Assembly: GCA_903854805.1 (NCBI GenBank)
Contig: CAINXK010000327.1
Location: forward strand, 1-22,082
Length of the DNA stretch: 22,082 nucleotides
Reading direction: 5' to 3'
Source: an uncultured Anaerolineae bacterium
GTDB taxonomy: Bacteria; Chloroflexota; Anaerolineae; Anaerolineales; Villigracilaceae
Part shown: positions 21,861 to 22,082 of the stretch, one piece after another
Numbering within the stretch: position 1 is the first letter of the stretch
How the letters are laid out: each line of letters begins with the position of its first letter
Program-made: the position numbers and the translations under genes
The notes under the pieces: model-generated
Database searches by the model: none
What the model saw: the letters and a program-made list of their open reading frames with translations, nothing else
What the model was told of the DNA's origin: nothing

Positions 21861-22082
21861 ATGAACGATCAAAGCAAGACAAAACTTACGAGGCGCGATT
21901 TCCTGCGTGTATTAGGACTGGGGGCTGGCGCTGTAGTAGTCGGCGCAGCTGTCAAACCTGTCGCAGCCGCATCGGCTTTATCAGCAAACCCAAGTTATGA
22001 ATACAAGCGCTTTGCTGACCTGGCTGGCCGGAGCCAACGCCCGTGGTGGGTGCGGACCGTCGACCAGCCGACCATGGAAATC
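21861..22082 (+). CDS. rdhA: Reductive dehalogenase catalytic subunit, N-terminus (runs off the right edge)
   Basis: Only the first 74 residues are present. They begin with a twin-arginine signal (TRRDFLRVLGLGAGA, R11-R12), a hydrophobic core and an Ala-rich cleavage region (PVAAASALSA). The mature part reaches RPWWVRTVDQPTMEI (60-74), matching the start of RdhA proteins of Dehalococcoides and relatives, which usually read RPWWVKxxDxPTxEIDW. RdhA is a corrinoid and 4Fe-4S enzyme on the outer side of the membrane that removes halogen from organohalides in respiration. The corrinoid and Fe-S motifs, and the partner anchor gene rdhB, would lie beyond the window. GGAGG is a good ribosome site for ATG 21861. 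The gene follows a two-component system, as rdh operons often do. Confidence 0.8.
   Translation, partial: MNDQSKTKLTRRDFLRVLGLGAGAVVVGAAVKPVAAASALSANPSYEYKRFADLAGRSQRPWWVRTVDQPTMEI

Noticed and set aside
1..22082. CRISPR array, tRNA or rRNA genes
   Set aside because: No regularly spaced direct repeats, cloverleaf-like segments with CCA-type ends, or conserved rRNA stretches were seen on reading.

Overview
The window looks like a chromosomal segment of an anaerobic Chloroflexi bacterium, most likely Anaerolineae or a relative. This is inferred from protein style, not from a marker gene. The pointers are a Tat-type lipoprotein sugar-binding protein, several two-segment small membrane proteins, and at the right edge the N-terminus of what reads as a reductive dehalogenase. 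I saw no rRNA, tRNA or CRISPR array.

Left edge (1-2027): the first codons of homoserine kinase on the minus strand, then a complete IS1182-like insertion sequence (158-2027) in the intergenic space between that gene and the next cluster. Its right end carries an outward -35-like box that pairs with a -10-like box across the junction, so the element may now drive the genes to its right.

Metal/cation block (2064-11200): ten same-strand genes. They are a small membrane protein, a SERCA-like Ca2+ P-type ATPase, a 57-residue membrane protein, an ArsR/SmtB repressor with a full alpha-5 zinc-site signature under a 16-bp inverted repeat, a small membrane protein with an EF-hand-like loop, an isoprenylcysteine-methyltransferase-like membrane enzyme, a second P-type ATPase with different ion-site residues, a bis-histidine membrane protein, a His/Asp-rich zinc-ribbon protein whose frame is broken, and a CDF-family zinc-type exporter. 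Together they read as a divalent-cation export and sensing island.

Uptake operon (11702-18687): a fatty-acid-hydroxylase/sterol-desaturase-like enzyme, a LacI regulator, a URO-D-superfamily protein and a complete ribose-type ABC importer (ATPase, permease, Tat-lipoprotein binding protein). The genes are tightly spaced behind an intergenic region holding three TGTACA boxes within a 14-bp inverted repeat, a candidate LacI operator.

Right end (18688-22082): a gene-poor stretch with three hairpins, then a NarL-type response regulator and its membrane histidine kinase, a strong intrinsic terminator, and a promoter-like region with an inverted repeat directly before the truncated reductive dehalogenase gene. 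The likely logic is that the two-component pair controls the dehalogenase, which would be used for organohalide respiration.
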